From: Diplolepis rosae
Taxonomy: Eukaryota > Arthropoda > Insecta > Hymenoptera > Diplolepididae
NCBI GenBank assembly: GCA_030998225.1
Contig: JAPYXD010000701.1
Span: 14,430,501-14,494,500 of the forward strand
Length of the DNA stretch: 64,000 nucleotides
Direction of reading: 5' to 3'
Shown here: one piece after another, positions 32,343 to 45,460 of the stretch
Layout: every line of letters begins with the position of its first letter
Numbering within the stretch: position 1 is the first letter of the stretch
Notes under the pieces: generated by a model
What the model saw: the letters and a program-made list of their open reading frames with translations, nothing else
Told to the model about the DNA's origin: nothing
Databases searched by the model: none
Translations under genes and position numbers: made by a program

Positions 32343-32690
32343 TAAAGGGCATAGCCGGGTTTCCATGTTGAAAGTGCCCACAAACCAAATGAAGCTTTGC
32401 ATTAACCATATCAAAATACTCGACAAGAAAAGAGTTTTCAGGAATTTGCAGGTCCGCAGCTGCCATATTTAATGAGGAATGATAGATATTGCAATTTTTG
32501 TTTTACGACTTTTACAGCCAAACCATTTATTCTCAAATTCTGAAAAAATTCACACTGCTACTTGTCATTACTATACATCATTATGAATTTTTTGCAAATT
32601 TTCAGATGCGAAATTCGCGGTTAAAAAAATTGCAAAATTTTTTGCATACGATTTTTTCGCATTAAAATTTACGGTTCAATTCTGATTTTT
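32343..32690 (+). repeat. spacer module between inverted arms
   Basis: It begins GGGCATAGCCGGGTTTCCAT, a start shared with the repeat at 53338. It then runs through TTTTTTGCAAATTTTCAGATGCG, which has an inverted match at 35150-35280. Confidence 0.6.
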
Positions 32691-34682
32691 ACATTCTCAT
32701 CATGGATGAGAAGGTATTGTTTTTATGTGAAAAATGACTTTCGAAAATTTCATCAAATCTTTACGTTTTGAGACCCCCTGAGTCCGAAAAAAGGGTTTTT
32801 ACGAAAGTGTCTGTCTGTCTGTCTGTCTGTAGGTCGTGTGCGGCATAACTCTCGATAGAATTATCAGATTGAATTGTGCTTTGGCACACTTTATCGGAGC
32901 CGAAAAAGTAAGGACATGTTCGTTAACCAGCCACATCCAATCAAAATTGAGGGGTTGAGCACTACTTTTGTGTTTTTGAAAATAATTTTTTGAAAAAATC
33001 AAAAAGTTCAATACTGTTTTTTGATAGTGTTCATAAATCTCTAAAAATTATCCTGATAACATTTTTTGATTAAATCAAAATTAGAAATGTTACAGCATAT
33101 TCAAATTCGAAAAAAGTCAATATCAAAATTCCATTTTCCAGTTAAATTATACGAGATACGAAAAAACGTTATGATACAATATTATTTTCTACATAAAGAC
33201 CTACAAATTTGAATTGTAACATTTTTTCATGAGATGCATATTTTTTTTTTAATTCAAAAATAATCTATTGAAAATCCAAAATTCAATTTTTTAACAATAA
33301 TATGTAAAATACGAAAAAAACGTCAGAATACAAAGTTGTTCGCTTCAAAAAGATCTACAAGTTTTGTCTTACACAGTTTATGAAAAAACATATATTTTTC
33401 GTTTCAATTCCAAAAAATACGATTAAAATTCAATAATTCCATTTTTTAGACAAAATATATGAGATACATAAGAAAAGTTTAGATGAAAAATTATTTGCCT
33501 AAATGAGGTCTACACATTCTTATTAAAAAATTACTCGACAGGATGTATATTTTATGTTTTGATTTTTAATATTAAAAAAATTCGATTTTTTTCACCAAAA
33601 TATGTGAGATACGAAATAAGCGTTGTTCTGCAAAATCGTTTCCTTAAGGTAGTACGATCACGAAAATTAGACCTCAGACAAAAATAGATAATTTTGCTTT
33701 CAAGAATAGCAACATTATTAATGAAGGGCCAATTTGAATGAGAAAAGATTATTTTTCATGAAAAAAATTTGAAACATAAAAAAATAATGTTTAAATAAAT
33801 TTTATTTTTGCCCAAACTTATTTTCTTATCGCATCGAGTCAAATTTTTGAAAATGATGCGATTCTAATAAATTATGGTTCATTTTTTTAGAAAAAAGATT
33901 CTCTACAACTTGACCGTTTCCTATTTTTGAAATTGAATTAATTATTATCAAATACAGCAATTTGTTTATAAAAATTTTGTTTTGAAAAATCGTTTTTTTA
34001 TAATTTCAGCCATTAAAGAATTCATTTTCAAAAATCGGAAACTGTCAAGTTGTCGAGGATCTTTTTCCTAAAAAAATGAACCGTGATTTATTATAATCGC
34101 ATCATTTTTAAAAATTTGGCTCGAAGCGATAAGAAAATAAGTTTGGGCAAAAATGAAATTTATTAATAACATTATTTTTTTGTGTTTCAAATTTTTTTCA
34201 TGAAAAACAATCTTTTTTCTTTCAAATTAGCCCTTCAATAATAATACTGCTATTCTTGAAAGCAAAATTATCCATTTTTGCCTGAGGTCTAATTTTCGTG
34301 AACAAACTACCTTAAATAAAGTCTACGATTATTTTTTTTTTTTGAGAGATTTGGAAGAAAATAAATTATTTTAATCATGTAATTTATTAAAAAGTTACTG
34401 AAATGTATACAGAAAATCGAGCGCGAAGCGCGAGTGTCATGATGAGAATGTTTTCCTTAAGGCCGATAGAGCCTTATGTAAATTGAATTTCCTGTTTCAC
34501 TTAAACTGAAAAAGAAATTTAGTGAATTTGAGAAAATGAGTAATTCACATCATCTTTAATATTATAAAATTGGTTTGAGCTTCAGTATTAAATTATAAAA
34601 AATAAACTTAAATGTATGCGAAGAGCACAAGACCGAGCGCGAAGCGCGGGATGAGAATGTGCCCGCGAAGCGGGCAGATTTT
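32685..34682 (-). repeat. GC-hairpin-capped repeat family, copy B (right arm)
   Basis: Inner end CATTCTCATCATGGATGAGA; outer end GTGCCCGCGAAGCGGGCAGA. This is the inverse of copy A with a single 551-type unit. A TTAA palindromic element is inserted at 33648-34311. GC-rich hairpins lie at 34413-34435 and 34637-34675. Confidence 0.88.
33648..34311. mobile_element. TTAA-inserted palindromic element
   Basis: The ends are GGTAGTACGATCACGAAAAT and a mirrored ...TTCGTGAACAAACTACC. TTAA flanks both sides (33644-33647, 34312-34315). Three sister copies of the host repeat (about 29895, 37045, 39615) have a single TTAA at this place. The whole 664 bp folds back on itself. The TTAA target suggests piggyBac-type mobilisation. 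Confidence 0.9.
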
Positions 34683-34685
34683 TTC

Positions 34686-36560
34686 TCTAAATATTAGTCA
34701 TTAACAAAGGTTAATATCGACTAGCAAATATCTTCGATCTCATCAACTTGTTTTACAGTCTATTAGTAGACTAGAAAAAAAATATGACTTGATTGATGAC
34801 TTTATAAAAAGTAAAAAAATATTTTAGTTGATGCAGAAATAGGCGATAAATGTTGTTATTAGAAAGTAAGATACGTAACTTGAAGTGATCATTGCAAAAA
34901 TTTTCGCAAAAATTTTTTGCGAACCTAATTAAGATTAAAATGTGTATACAAATAGAACGTTTACCATTTTATGTGCCTTGAATTATTGTAGATTGGAAAT
35001 TTGAACGCAAAAGGTTGATTTTATATGTTTTTAATTTTTTTTAACCCCCGTCCACACCCCGTAAAAATTTGAAAAAATTACGTTAAACACCTTTGTTAAT
35101 GACTAATATTTAGAAAAAAATCAGAATTAAACCGTGAATTTTAATGGGAAAAGATCGCATAAAAAAAATTTTGCAATTTTTTTAACCGCGAATTTCGCAT
35201 CTGAAAATTTGCAAAAAATTCATAAAGATGTATAGTAATGACAAGTAGCAGTGTGAATTTTTTCAGAATTTTAGAATAAATGTATTTTCGCAGATTTTTA
35301 ATATTCATGAGTCTATTTTATGGTCAAATACGATACCAACCTCGACCATTGTACCTTCACAAAGGCATAAATGATTTATAATCATTTGTTCACCGTTTTG
35401 AATTTAATTCTAGACATCAGTTGTAGAGAGAACTTTTTATGATTATTACCTTCTTATGTATAATTACTTTTATGGTCATATAACGGCGTCGACACATAGA
35501 ATAAACAAAAAGTTTGTTTAGTTTTTTAAAGTATCTAAATGATGAAAACTAAGCAAAAATTATAATGTTATTAGACATTCTTTGAGCAAAAACAAAATAA
35601 TATATTTTTTAAATTAAATATTTGCACTTATCGATAATACACTAATATTTTAAATATCAGTTAGCATATGCAACTTGAGAAACTCATAGTAAAAGTTTAA
35701 ATTTGAATTGAAAAATATTATATTACTTGATCTAATTAGTTATTATACTAATTAGAAAGCGGTTTTCGCAATATCGTAAATCATGTCGACTTTAAAAATA
35801 ATCAACGAGGACGGATTCTGCGTCATTTTAGACCATTTTCCACTTTTTTAATGGTCTAGATTTTTAGTATTGTGCACGTGAAAAGTAACAGTAATATAAA
35901 CACAAGTATATTTTATTCCTGGATAAGTATGCAAATTATTTTTAAATAGTGGTTCTGCAAATGGTACTTTTTATGAAAACTCAAGTCTGATGATAATAAA
36001 ATTATTTACATAATATGTAAATTCAACTAGATTGTTTAGAAATTAGTTGAATAATCATTATTATTTTACTTAAAGAGCTATGATGGACACAAATATGAAC
36101 TGTTTGCTCACTTTATTATTATTATTGATATTATTAGTCAATAGACCAAAAATGTCTGTTTCTCAATAAAAGTGCAAACATTTAAACATTTTTTATTTAA
36201 ATATTTTGTTTCTGTGTCGACATTTTTCTATATTGTTTTTCACCAAATATTTAAAAATCATTCGATTCTAATAAATATCGGTTTATTATATAGATAAAGA
36301 GATCTTTAACAACTTTGTTATTTAATGTTGGTAAACTTATGTGCACATACTTTGTATTACTCGTGTGAAGACTTTAAGAAATGTTACAGATCAGAAACAG
36401 GACAAGCAAGTTATCGCCTTGACAATATTATTTCAAAGAAAACATTGTGAAATGACTCGAACTCTTTTTTTTTATGACAGTTTTCAATGAATGGAACTTC
36501 ATCGGCATGTGTGATGGTTCAGAAGATAATTTTAATGTAGATTAAATAAAGGGTGCATTG
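34686..36560. other. repeat module, then unassigned AT-rich sequence
   Basis: 34880-35280 has CGCAAAAATTTTTTGCG and GCAAATTTTCAGATGCGAA-type sequence related, in inverse orientation, to 32430-32690. From about 35290 to 36560 I see no gene, RNA or element end. Confidence 0.4.
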
Positions 36561-36564
36561 TTCA

Positions 36565-37490
36565 TTACATTCTCATCATGAAGATCTACATGAAGATCTA
36601 CAAATTTGAATTGCAACATTTTTTCATAAGATATATATTTTTCTTTTTAATTTAAAAAAATAGTATTGAAAATCCAAAATTCAACTTTTTTAACAATAAT
36701 ATGTGAAATTCGAAAAAAACGTAAGAATGCAAAGTTATTTGTTTCAAAAAGATCTACAATTTTTATCTCACACAGTATCGGATAAAACATATATTTTTTG
36801 CTTCAATTCCAAAAAACACGATTAAAATTCAAAAATTCCAGTTTTTAGACAAAATATGTTAGATACAAAATATCGTTTATATGGAGAACTATTTGCCTAA
36901 ATGAGGTCTACAAATTCTCATTGAAAAAGTTCTCGACAGGATGTATATTTTATGTTTTGATTATAAGAAACACTATTGAAATTCCATTTTTTCACCAAAA
37001 TATGTGAGATACGAAATAAGCGCTGTTCTGCAAAATTGTTTCCTTAAATAAAGTCTACGAGTGTTTTTCCTTCTTGAGATATTTGGAAGAAAATAAATAA
37101 ATTATTTTAATCATGTAATTTGTTAAAAAATTATTGAAATGTATACAGGAAATTGAGCGCGAAGCGCGAGTGTCATGATGAAAATGTCTTCCTTAAGGCC
37201 GATAGAGTCTTAAGTAAATCGAATTTCCTGTTTCACTTAAATTCAAAAAGAAATTTAGTGACTTTGAGAAAATGTGTATTCACATCATCTGTAATATTAT
37301 AAAATTAGTTTGAGCTTTAGTATCAAATTATAAGAAATAAACTTAGATGTATGCGAAAAGCATAAGACCGAGCGCTAAGCGCGAAGTCTAAGAAGAAACG
37401 AGCGCGACGATCAAATCGCGCGCCCTTGGCGCGCCCGAACTTGCGAGCGAAGCGTGCGATGAGAATGTGCCCGCGAAGCGGGCAGATTTC
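36565..37490 (-). repeat. GC-hairpin-capped repeat family, copy C (truncated)
   Basis: Inner end CATTCTCATCATGAAGATCT, missing the ORF-bearing part. Outer end has GAGCGCGAAGCGCGAG (37156), GATCAAATCGCGCGCC (about 37410), and GTGCCCGCGAAGCGGGCAGA to about 37488. Confidence 0.82.
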
Positions 37491-38650
37491 TTTTTTAGGA
37501 TTAATAGACCTCGATGAATATTAGAATGGATTTTAATCCTTTTTGATTTCTATCAAATGTGCGAAACTTGAACAGGTTTTTGTCTCTCCTGTAAAATTTT
37601 TTATGTGCGATTCTCTATATAGACTAAAAGGCATGTAGGTTTGATGTCCAGTAACTTATTTTAAAATTGAAAATGAATTTTTGGCAGGATAATTTTCGAA
37701 ATCAAAAATATGTGGTTTTCCAGGAACCGAAAAAGGAAAAACTTTTAAAATTATTATACAATTTTCTGGTCGGAATAACAATTTCTCAGTTTTTTCATCT
37801 ACATCATACTGTATTAGATAAGTTTGGTTCATTTCATTTTAACGGTACAAATTTTATGACATTAGACAATTTAGATATCCCATCCATTTATATTTTATGT
37901 TAAAAGTTTATGTGTTATATAATTCAATTTTTATGTGTTTTATCGAAGTTTTGTCTGTATGATTTGATGGAAAATTTCTCATGTTTTTCACATTACCGAA
38001 GATTACTTATAAATATGGTTAATCTCTACAATATTCTGATAAACTCTTTTTGTTATTTTATGAATAGTGAATTTTTTGTTACTTTTACATTTGTTACTTG
38101 ATACTTTTTATTAGAATGCACGTTTTTTTTCAAACAAAAATATTTGAACACTGTAGTATTAGTATGAGAATTTATTAGCTATTTTTTCACAAATAATCGT
38201 TTTAGAGTTTTTATTATTTATGGACTTGTATTTATATATTATAGTTTATGTGTTATGAATCAATTTTTTATTCCAAATCACTTTTACGTGTTTTCGTCAA
38301 AAAAATTTCTATATAACTTTATGTAAACTTTTCCTAAGGCTTTTCACATTACTAAAGATTATTTCTGAATATGGTTTATGTCTAAAATATTCTGACTAAC
38401 TTTCTTCGATATTTTATAAATACAGAAAAATCAGAACACTTTTTCAGTTAGGATACGTGTTATTTTTTAAAAAAATATTTAAACACTCAACTTCATATGA
38501 GCACTTCTTAGCTATTTATGTACTTGTATCTACATTCATTGTAACTTCATATACTAATATATTATAGTTTTTCTATATTAGGTATTTCAAAGTTTATGTG
38601 ATATTTTTTAATTTTCATTCCAAAAAATTTTCATGGGGTCTTTTATCGAA
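37491..38650. other. no gene seen
   Basis: Two consecutive plus-strand frames (37667-37903 and 37910-38101) are open but rich in Phe, Ile and Asn as expected from AT-rich DNA. They match nothing I recognise, so they are not called as genes. Confidence 0.4.
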
Positions 38651-38651
38651 G

Positions 38652-39725
38652 TTTTTACATTCTCATCATCGATGAGAAGGTATTGGTTTTATGTGAAAAA
38701 TGACTTTCGAAATTTTCATCAAATCTTTACGTTTTGAGACCCCCTGAGTCAGCAAAAATGGTTTTTACAAATAAAGGGACTGTCTGTCTGTCTGTCTGTC
38801 TGTAGGTCGTGTGCGGCATAACTCTCGATAGAATTATCAGATTGAATTGAGCTTTGGTACATTTTATCGGAGCCGAAAAAGTAAGGACAAGTTCGTTAAC
38901 CAGCCACATCCAATCAAAATTGAGGGATTGAGCACTACTTTTGTGTTTTTGAAAATAATTTGTTGAAAAAATCAAAAATTTCAATACTGGATTTTGATAG
39001 TGCTCATAAATCTCTAAAAATTATCCTGATAACATTTTTTGATTAAATCAAAATTAGAAATGTTACAGCATATTCAAATTCGAAAAAAGTCAATATCAAA
39101 ATTTCATTTTCCAGTTAAATTATACGAGATACGAAAAAACGTTATAATACAATATTATTGAATAAATAAAGACCTACAAATTTGAATTGTAGCATTTTTT
39201 CATAAGATGCATATTTTTCTTTTTAATTAAAAAAAAACTATTGAAAATCCAAAATTCAATTTTTTAACAATAATATGTAAAATACGAAAAAAACGTCAGA
39301 ATACAAAGTTGTTCGTTTCAAAAAGATCTACAAGTTTTGTCTCACACAGTTTCTGATAAAACATATGTTTTTCGTTTCAATTCCAAAAAATACGATTAAA
39401 ATTCAATAATTCCATTTTTTAGACAAAATATATGAGATACATAAAAAAAGTTTAGATGAAAAACTATTTGCCTAAATGAGGTCTACACATTCTTATTGAG
39501 AAATTTCTCGACAGGATGTATATTTTATGTTTTGATTTTTAATATTAAAAAAATTCGATTTTTTTCACCAAAATATGTGAGATACGAAATAAGCGTTGTT
39601 CTGCAAAATCGTTTCCTTAAATAAAATCTAGGATTGTTATTTGTTTTTAAGAGATTTGGATGAAAATGAATTATTTTAATCATGTAATTTATTAAAAAGT
39701 TACTGAAATGTATACAGAAAATCTT
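38652..39725 (-). repeat. GC-hairpin-capped repeat family, copy D (truncated)
   Basis: Inner end ACATTCTCATCATCGATGAG, with the CTGTCTGTCTGTCTGTCTGT tract and the recurrent 85-codon minus frame (38984-38727). It is cut off at about 39725 after ATGTATACAGAAAATC, before the GC-rich hairpins. Confidence 0.85.
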
Positions 39726-39726
39726 T

Positions 39727-40215
39727 TGATACTTTAAAAATACAGAAAGGTCGAAACACTTTTTGCTATAGATTTTTTATAGTAAAAAAACAATTTTAAG
39801 TTTTGACGAAAATAAACTATTTATGGACCAACACGTTAAATTATCTCGAAAACTTAAAAAGAGATTTTCAATTTATATTCTTCTTTTCGTAGCACTATGT
39901 GAATGCAATAATGAACAGAAGTCCTTATATATGTCTCTATTAATTAAAGTTGTGGGAAATCTTTTCTCTGAAAAAATTATCCATGATTTAATAGAATCGC
40001 ATAATTTTTTAAAATTTGGTAAGAAGCGATAAGAAAAAAAGTTGGGTCAAACATAAAATTTATTAATAAAATTATTTTTTTGTGTTTCAAATTTTTTCAT
40101 TTAAAATAATCTCTCTTTCAAAATAGCCCTTCAATAATAATATTGCTATTCTTGAAAGTAAAATTATCTATTTTTGCCTGAGGTCTAATTTTCATGGATG
40201 AAAACTACCTTAAAA
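39727..40215. repeat. TTAA palindromic element, half copy
   Basis: The right half matches 34100-34311 (CCCTTCAATAATAATATTGC, TTTTTGCCTGAGGTCTAATT) and ends ...ACTACC|TTAA at about 40212. The left half is missing. Confidence 0.7.
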
Positions 40216-42937
40216 TTGAGTTTGAGGAGTGGAACAAAAATTAGCAAAGTTGCTTTGGTGAAACTTTGCTAATTTTGGTTTCACTCCGCTATCTTAAATT
40301 AAATTAAATTAAATTAAGGTCGCTTTTTTGGGCAAATATTGAGTGTTACATTTGTTACGTCACAACTACGTAAATACTTAGGATCAAGTGATCCTCGCTT
40401 AGGGATGAGGATAAGTCAGTAAAGGACACAATGATTAGTAAAGTAAGACAAATTGAATTTATTTGAATTATAAAGTTAATTATTATAAAATTATAAAATT
40501 AATTTATGAGATTTAATCTAAATAACAAATCAATGCATATAAATATGGCACGGGCAATTGGTAAAAATAACAAAACGAGAGAGAGATTCATATGATTTAT
40601 AATCTTGGGTACTTCATTGGGCAATCTTATTAATATTATGAAAAAATTTGGTTTTTTGTTCCAGGTGCAAATCTCAATTTTTAAAATTTCTTGCCACGGA
40701 CGACCTCCGAAAAAAAATTTTTTTTTGGAAACGGCAATACTCAGCCGCCATTATGTACTTGACAAAAAATTTTTTTTATAAAGTTAATATATTAGTTGAT
40801 AAACTCTATAAATTTTGATTGCTTTACGTTTTGTTATCTTCCTGAAAATAAATCATAAAAATGACACTATTTTTGGAGGCTCAAAGGTGATGAAACCCTT
40901 TAAAACTAAAAATATACATTTTATCAGAAATTCATATTCTGGTTAAAAATTTGAATTATCGATTTTCAATAATATTTTCCTAAATCAAGGAGAAAAATAT
41001 ACATCTTATGAATATATTAAGTTTTTTCAAGCTTAAATATACTGTAGCTTTTTGAATTTCAATTCAATCGAAAAATGTTATAGGGATTATTAGTAGAGAT
41101 ATTGCAATTTTTTATTTTTTCAGAAACACAAAATATGCTCTTATGTTCACAATTTTGGTCGGATGTGGCTGTTTAACGAACTTTTCTTTACTTTTTGGGC
41201 TCTGATAAAATATGCCAAAGCTCAATTCAAGCCTATAATTTTTATGAAAATTTTGAAAGTCATATTTTACTTAATGATCCTTGGGAAATTAGCAAATTTG
41301 ATTGTTTTTATTAAATTTTTTACATCTGTTAATAAAATTCATAAATATATTTTCGCTTGTCGTTCTTATTAAGAAGTATTAATAATTTTAACTTATTTGA
41401 AAAAGAAACAGATAAAGCTTTACTTTTTCTGCATTCCTGGTTTTTTGCGAAAATTTTGTTAAAATTATTCGTTTCTTAATGAAACCGTTAAATGTAATTG
41501 GTAATATGAGGCTCTAAGCTATATGAACATAATTATTTTATATGTTTGCCTTAAGCTATGTACTTTGACGCAAAATACAAACAGAATACATAAAAACGTT
41601 AGATATCTCATGTCGAAATATTTGATCATATATATACTCTAATAAAACAAATTCACTATAAAAAGATTTCAAGAAAATCGAATCGTATTCCAATTCATAT
41701 TTATAATTCAACACTTATTATTTTCCATAAAATTCAAATTTATAATTAAACAATGATACAAATTTAAAATAAGATTTGTAATACAACTTTCAATTTATAA
41801 TAAAAAATAATTTCAAAATAGTGATGAAAAACGATGTCGCCATTTAAACATTGTATGGAAATTCATACTAATATAGTAGATAAAATTGAATAAAAACATT
41901 TTTAAATGAATTTTAAAAACACCTTAACATTACATTGTACAAACCAAAATGTTCACACGTTTTGAAAAATTTGTAGTACAAGCAAAGTTGTATCTTAAAA
42001 TTTCTTCAAGATGAAATCTAAGACGGATCTTTATTATAGTATTGATAATGATCGATTTAATATTGACATTTGTTTTCTTTTATCCTCTGAATTATATTTC
42101 CTTTGTACGATAAAGGATTTAATTTTCAGACCAGAGGAAATACTTTGCCAGTAAAAGAATATCATTTGAAAATACAGTCCTTTAACTGTTAAAGAATTTC
42201 TATTCATGCCAATTTTCAATAGTAAATCCTTTAATAGTGAAGGGAATCGTTTGATGGTCAATGGTCTGTTTTTAAAGTGTATGGTTAAAAAATTTTGGTA
42301 TATATTTTTCAGTTTGAAAATTATGATTCCCATGTCTTCAAATCATTATTTATTTTTAAGGTTATGTTGGGATTCAATCGGGAAATTTTAGTAAATGTAA
42401 CTAGAAATATAATAATGTTAAATGGACTAAATTAGTTAAATTTACCGGAATGTAACGAGAAATTTTTTACTAGAAAAATTACGGTGACATCAACTAGAAA
42501 ATTTTATTACATTAACTGGAATAAAAGATCAAAAACACCCAAAAGTGTTTACTAGAATTTCTAATATTTTTAACCGGAATTGCTAGTACGGCTTCTGGTT
42601 GAAATAAATGGAATTCTAGTTGTTTTAACCAGACTTTTTTCTAAGTGTAGATTTTTTGTGACATTTAAATTCAAGAAGTTCTAGAAAGTATCTTTTTCAT
42701 TTGCATATGTAGACGGAAACCTATTATAATGAGAATTAAAAGTAGAAACAATGTATTTGATTTTATCTACTGGAATTATCGAAAGAGTATCATGAACATA
42801 ACGGAAGTAAATTGGAATATTGAAGTCTATCTTAGCAAATATGGCAAATATTTTCTTCTTTTAAGTTTTACATAACCAAATCAGAAACAGTGATAGCAAT
42901 TAAAAATTTAATTGAAATGCCAAAGGTTCAAAAGACG
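40216..42937. other. AT-rich, mostly unassigned
   Basis: Five TTAAA-like units lie at 40291-40318. 40930-41290 is a strongly diverged copy of the 551-bp unit (GGATGTGGCTGTTTAACGAA). No gene or RNA recognised in the rest. Confidence 0.45.
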
Positions 42938-43015
42938 CTTGGTGGCTCAGGTGGTAGCACTCCGGGCTTCTGAGAAAGAGGTCTGGGGTTCGATCCCTGA
43001 TTCGGTACCAATGGA
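42938..43015 (+). repeat. tRNA-derived SINE head
   Basis: The internal promoter boxes of RNA polymerase III are present: A box TGGCTCAGGTGGTAGCAC and B box GGTTCGATCCC in a T-arm-like context. The acceptor stem does not pair and the sequence continues into non-tRNA DNA, so it is a SINE-type relic rather than a tRNA gene. Confidence 0.65.
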
Positions 43016-44005
43016 AATTTTTCTAAGTACCCTTACCGAGAATTTGGTGGTTTAGATTCCACCTCGAACAGTACTTGCCGTTAAAAGAGTCTAGTTTGAA
43101 GATTGCTGGTCGATTTTTAGTATAAAAACAATGGGGGAAACATAGCATCAACTTTGTCAAATCCTACTATAAAAAATGAGGCGCTTATTTCCGTTGGAAC
43201 TTGAAGAAAGTCTAGTACCAATCTGGGTTTTTATTCGTGTTTTTAAACTCATTAAAAAAATGTATTGCTTTTCATTTTGGGAGGGAAAAAACTTAGGCTT
43301 TAATCTTGGTAAAAGCCAAGGTTAGTAACAGCCCTAGTGGACCCGGTTTAAAAAATGGTCAGAGAAAACTTTGACCATTCTTTGACTGTTCTCTGACCAT
43401 TTTCAGACTTCGCATTATTATGGCTAAAACAGTAAAAAAAGTATTTAAAGCATTGCAATTATGATTCTGTGACGAAATTTGAATTAGGAAGTGTAGGAAT
43501 AAATACAATAATTTTATTTTAAATCGATAAAAACTAGAACCAAGTACTTAGTTTCGTACTAAAATTTGGCAAGGTTCGTGCTACCTGGGTAAAAAAAATT
43601 AATTTGATATCAAAATCAACCTGGTTATTGATCATTTTCCATTTAAGATTTTCAATTACATTAAATGCACTAAGATAGGTCAGTTTGGCGTTGATTGTTT
43701 ATAATTATGAAAAAAACTAATTTTATAATTATAAATATTTATGACCAGGCAGCCCTTTATTAGTCTATTTTATTTCATTTTACAAATTTTCAGTTACCTA
43801 TTTTATTTTTTATAGAAATGGGGTTAAAATTGTTGTTGTAAATATGAAAATAATAGGACCTGCAAATGTAATTTTCCTCTAATGTAACGCATCGTATTTC
43901 TAAAAGTTAAACGTCTGTCATTTTGACATTTGGAATTTTCCTTTACAAAATGTTTACCAAGCATCTTATTTATTCTTAAAACCTCTATAATAATAATCTT
44001 CAATC
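43016..44005. other. no gene seen
   Basis: SINE body or flanking DNA, with local inverted repeats around 43365-43405 (AATGGTCAGAGAA and TTCTCTGACCATT). No gene. Confidence 0.4.
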
Positions 44006-44013
44006 ATTATTTT

Positions 44014-44448
44014 TAGTATTGGGTAGTAACTTGTAAAAAGTAACGAAGTTACTATAAAAGTTACGTAACTTGTAACTTTTCAGTAACTTCGTTACTTTTC
44101 GATAAAAGTTACTGTAACGTAACTTAGTTACTATTTTCCCAGTAACTGGTGACGTTTTTTCAGTTACTGTTTCGTTACTTTGTATCTTTTTGTATATCTT
44201 TCTTTTGATTCCTTCGAAATATATATTCTTAACTTATCGGAATACGTTGCGCATTTTTCATTATATATTTTTTTTTAAAATCATTTTATTTCAATCTTTC
44301 CGGATTAAAAAATCAGGTGGGGGATATGAAAAGTAACTTTTAAAGTAACTTAAGTTACTTTCACCAGTAACTATAACGATTTACTGTTTTGAAAAAGTAA
44401 TTGTAATGGTAACGAGTTACCTTTTGTAGGGGAACTTACCCAACACTG
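44014..44448. mobile_element. hAT MITE
   Basis: The ends are TAGTATTGGGTAGTAACTTG and ...GGAACTTACCCAACACTG. A perfect 8-bp ATTATTTT flanks both sides (44006-44013, 44449-44456). The interior is full of AAGTAACGAAGTTACT-type repeats. No coding capacity. Confidence 0.9.
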
Positions 44449-45342
44449 ATTATTTTATACCATTTTGAATTTTTTGAAGTTTTCGGTTAGAATATCTGTC
44501 TACGATAATATATGTATATATTTATTTCACCAAAATTTGAAAAGTTCAATAGAGATAAAGGTAGTTCAAAAAATATTTAGTATCTCAAAATTAAAAACTT
44601 TTTAATTATCAATGTTTAAATAAATTTTCTGTAAAAATAAAATATTCTTACAAAAAAAATCAGATACAATTTTTGAATACAAAACATATAGAAATTATAA
44701 TGATTTTTCTTTAATGTCAATAAAATCGTCTGTATGGAAAATAAATTAGGTCGAAACTAGTCAAATGGCGTTTACTTTTCACTTTATTTGGACTACAGAA
44801 CTGTTTATAACTAGAAGTATTAATTCCGCTTACGTCGTTTCTTAACTTTATGACACATAATTGGAAGTTTACCGAAATTAGTTTTTACGAGTATTAAATA
44901 AGCAAAAACTTACAAGAAAAGTTTTTCATTTACTTTATTCATATTTAGCTGCTTTGCGATCTTCATTAAAAACAGCAAATATACCATTATATTTTTTATT
45001 TATTTTTTATATAAAAAGTATGATGAAGATAGCCAAAAAGGTGTCATCACTTTCTTATGATGGTATTTATAAATTTACCGGTAACATCTTTTACAATTGA
45101 AATATTTATTCAAGAAAAATGATAATTAGTACGGATATTGCAAAAAATTGTTACGTTGCTTATGTAATTGGAAGCCTATTTACACAACAGCAATTTTTGC
45201 TAAAGTAGTAGAAGCTGCTACGATCGTCAGTCAATTAGCAGTTTTGGTTATAAACACACGACATTTTTGATTGGGTGTTGAGCGTATCAGTTAACTAAGC
45301 TTTAAGTTATGCAATGGTTATGATCCGAAGGTGACTACTACC

Positions 45343-45353
45343 TATATATATAT
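45343..45353 (+). promoter_or_regulatory. putative TATA box of serine-protease homologue 2
   Basis: TATATATATAT lies 50 bp upstream of the ATG at 45403, with an initiator-like TCACAGT at about 45374, roughly 30 bp downstream. The spacing fits an insect core promoter; AT-rich background weakens the inference. Confidence 0.4.
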
Positions 45354-45402
45354 TAGTTACTATGAACATTTATTCACAGTAAATTTTCACTAAATTTTGA
45401 AA

Positions 45403-45460
45403 ATGACGGGCCTAGCTGCTATATTATTTTGTGCATTGATAGCAGCCTGTAATTGTCAAG
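45403..45460 (+). CDS. serine-protease homologue 2, exon 1 (signal peptide)
   Basis: ATG 45403 gives MTGLAAILFCALIAACNCQ, a short hydrophobic secretion signal with small residues at the expected cut. The exon ends G|GTAACT in phase 1. Its length of 58 nt equals exon 1 of homologue 1. Reading on through the donor gives a longer open frame that is intron. Confidence 0.72.

Noticed and set aside
37667..38101. Two adjacent plus-strand frames as a gene
   Set aside because: Composition reflects AT-rich DNA; no domain, splice signals or conserved copy seen.
42938..43015. Functional tRNA gene
   Set aside because: The B box is perfect but the anticodon arm and acceptor stem are not convincing; SINE is more likely.
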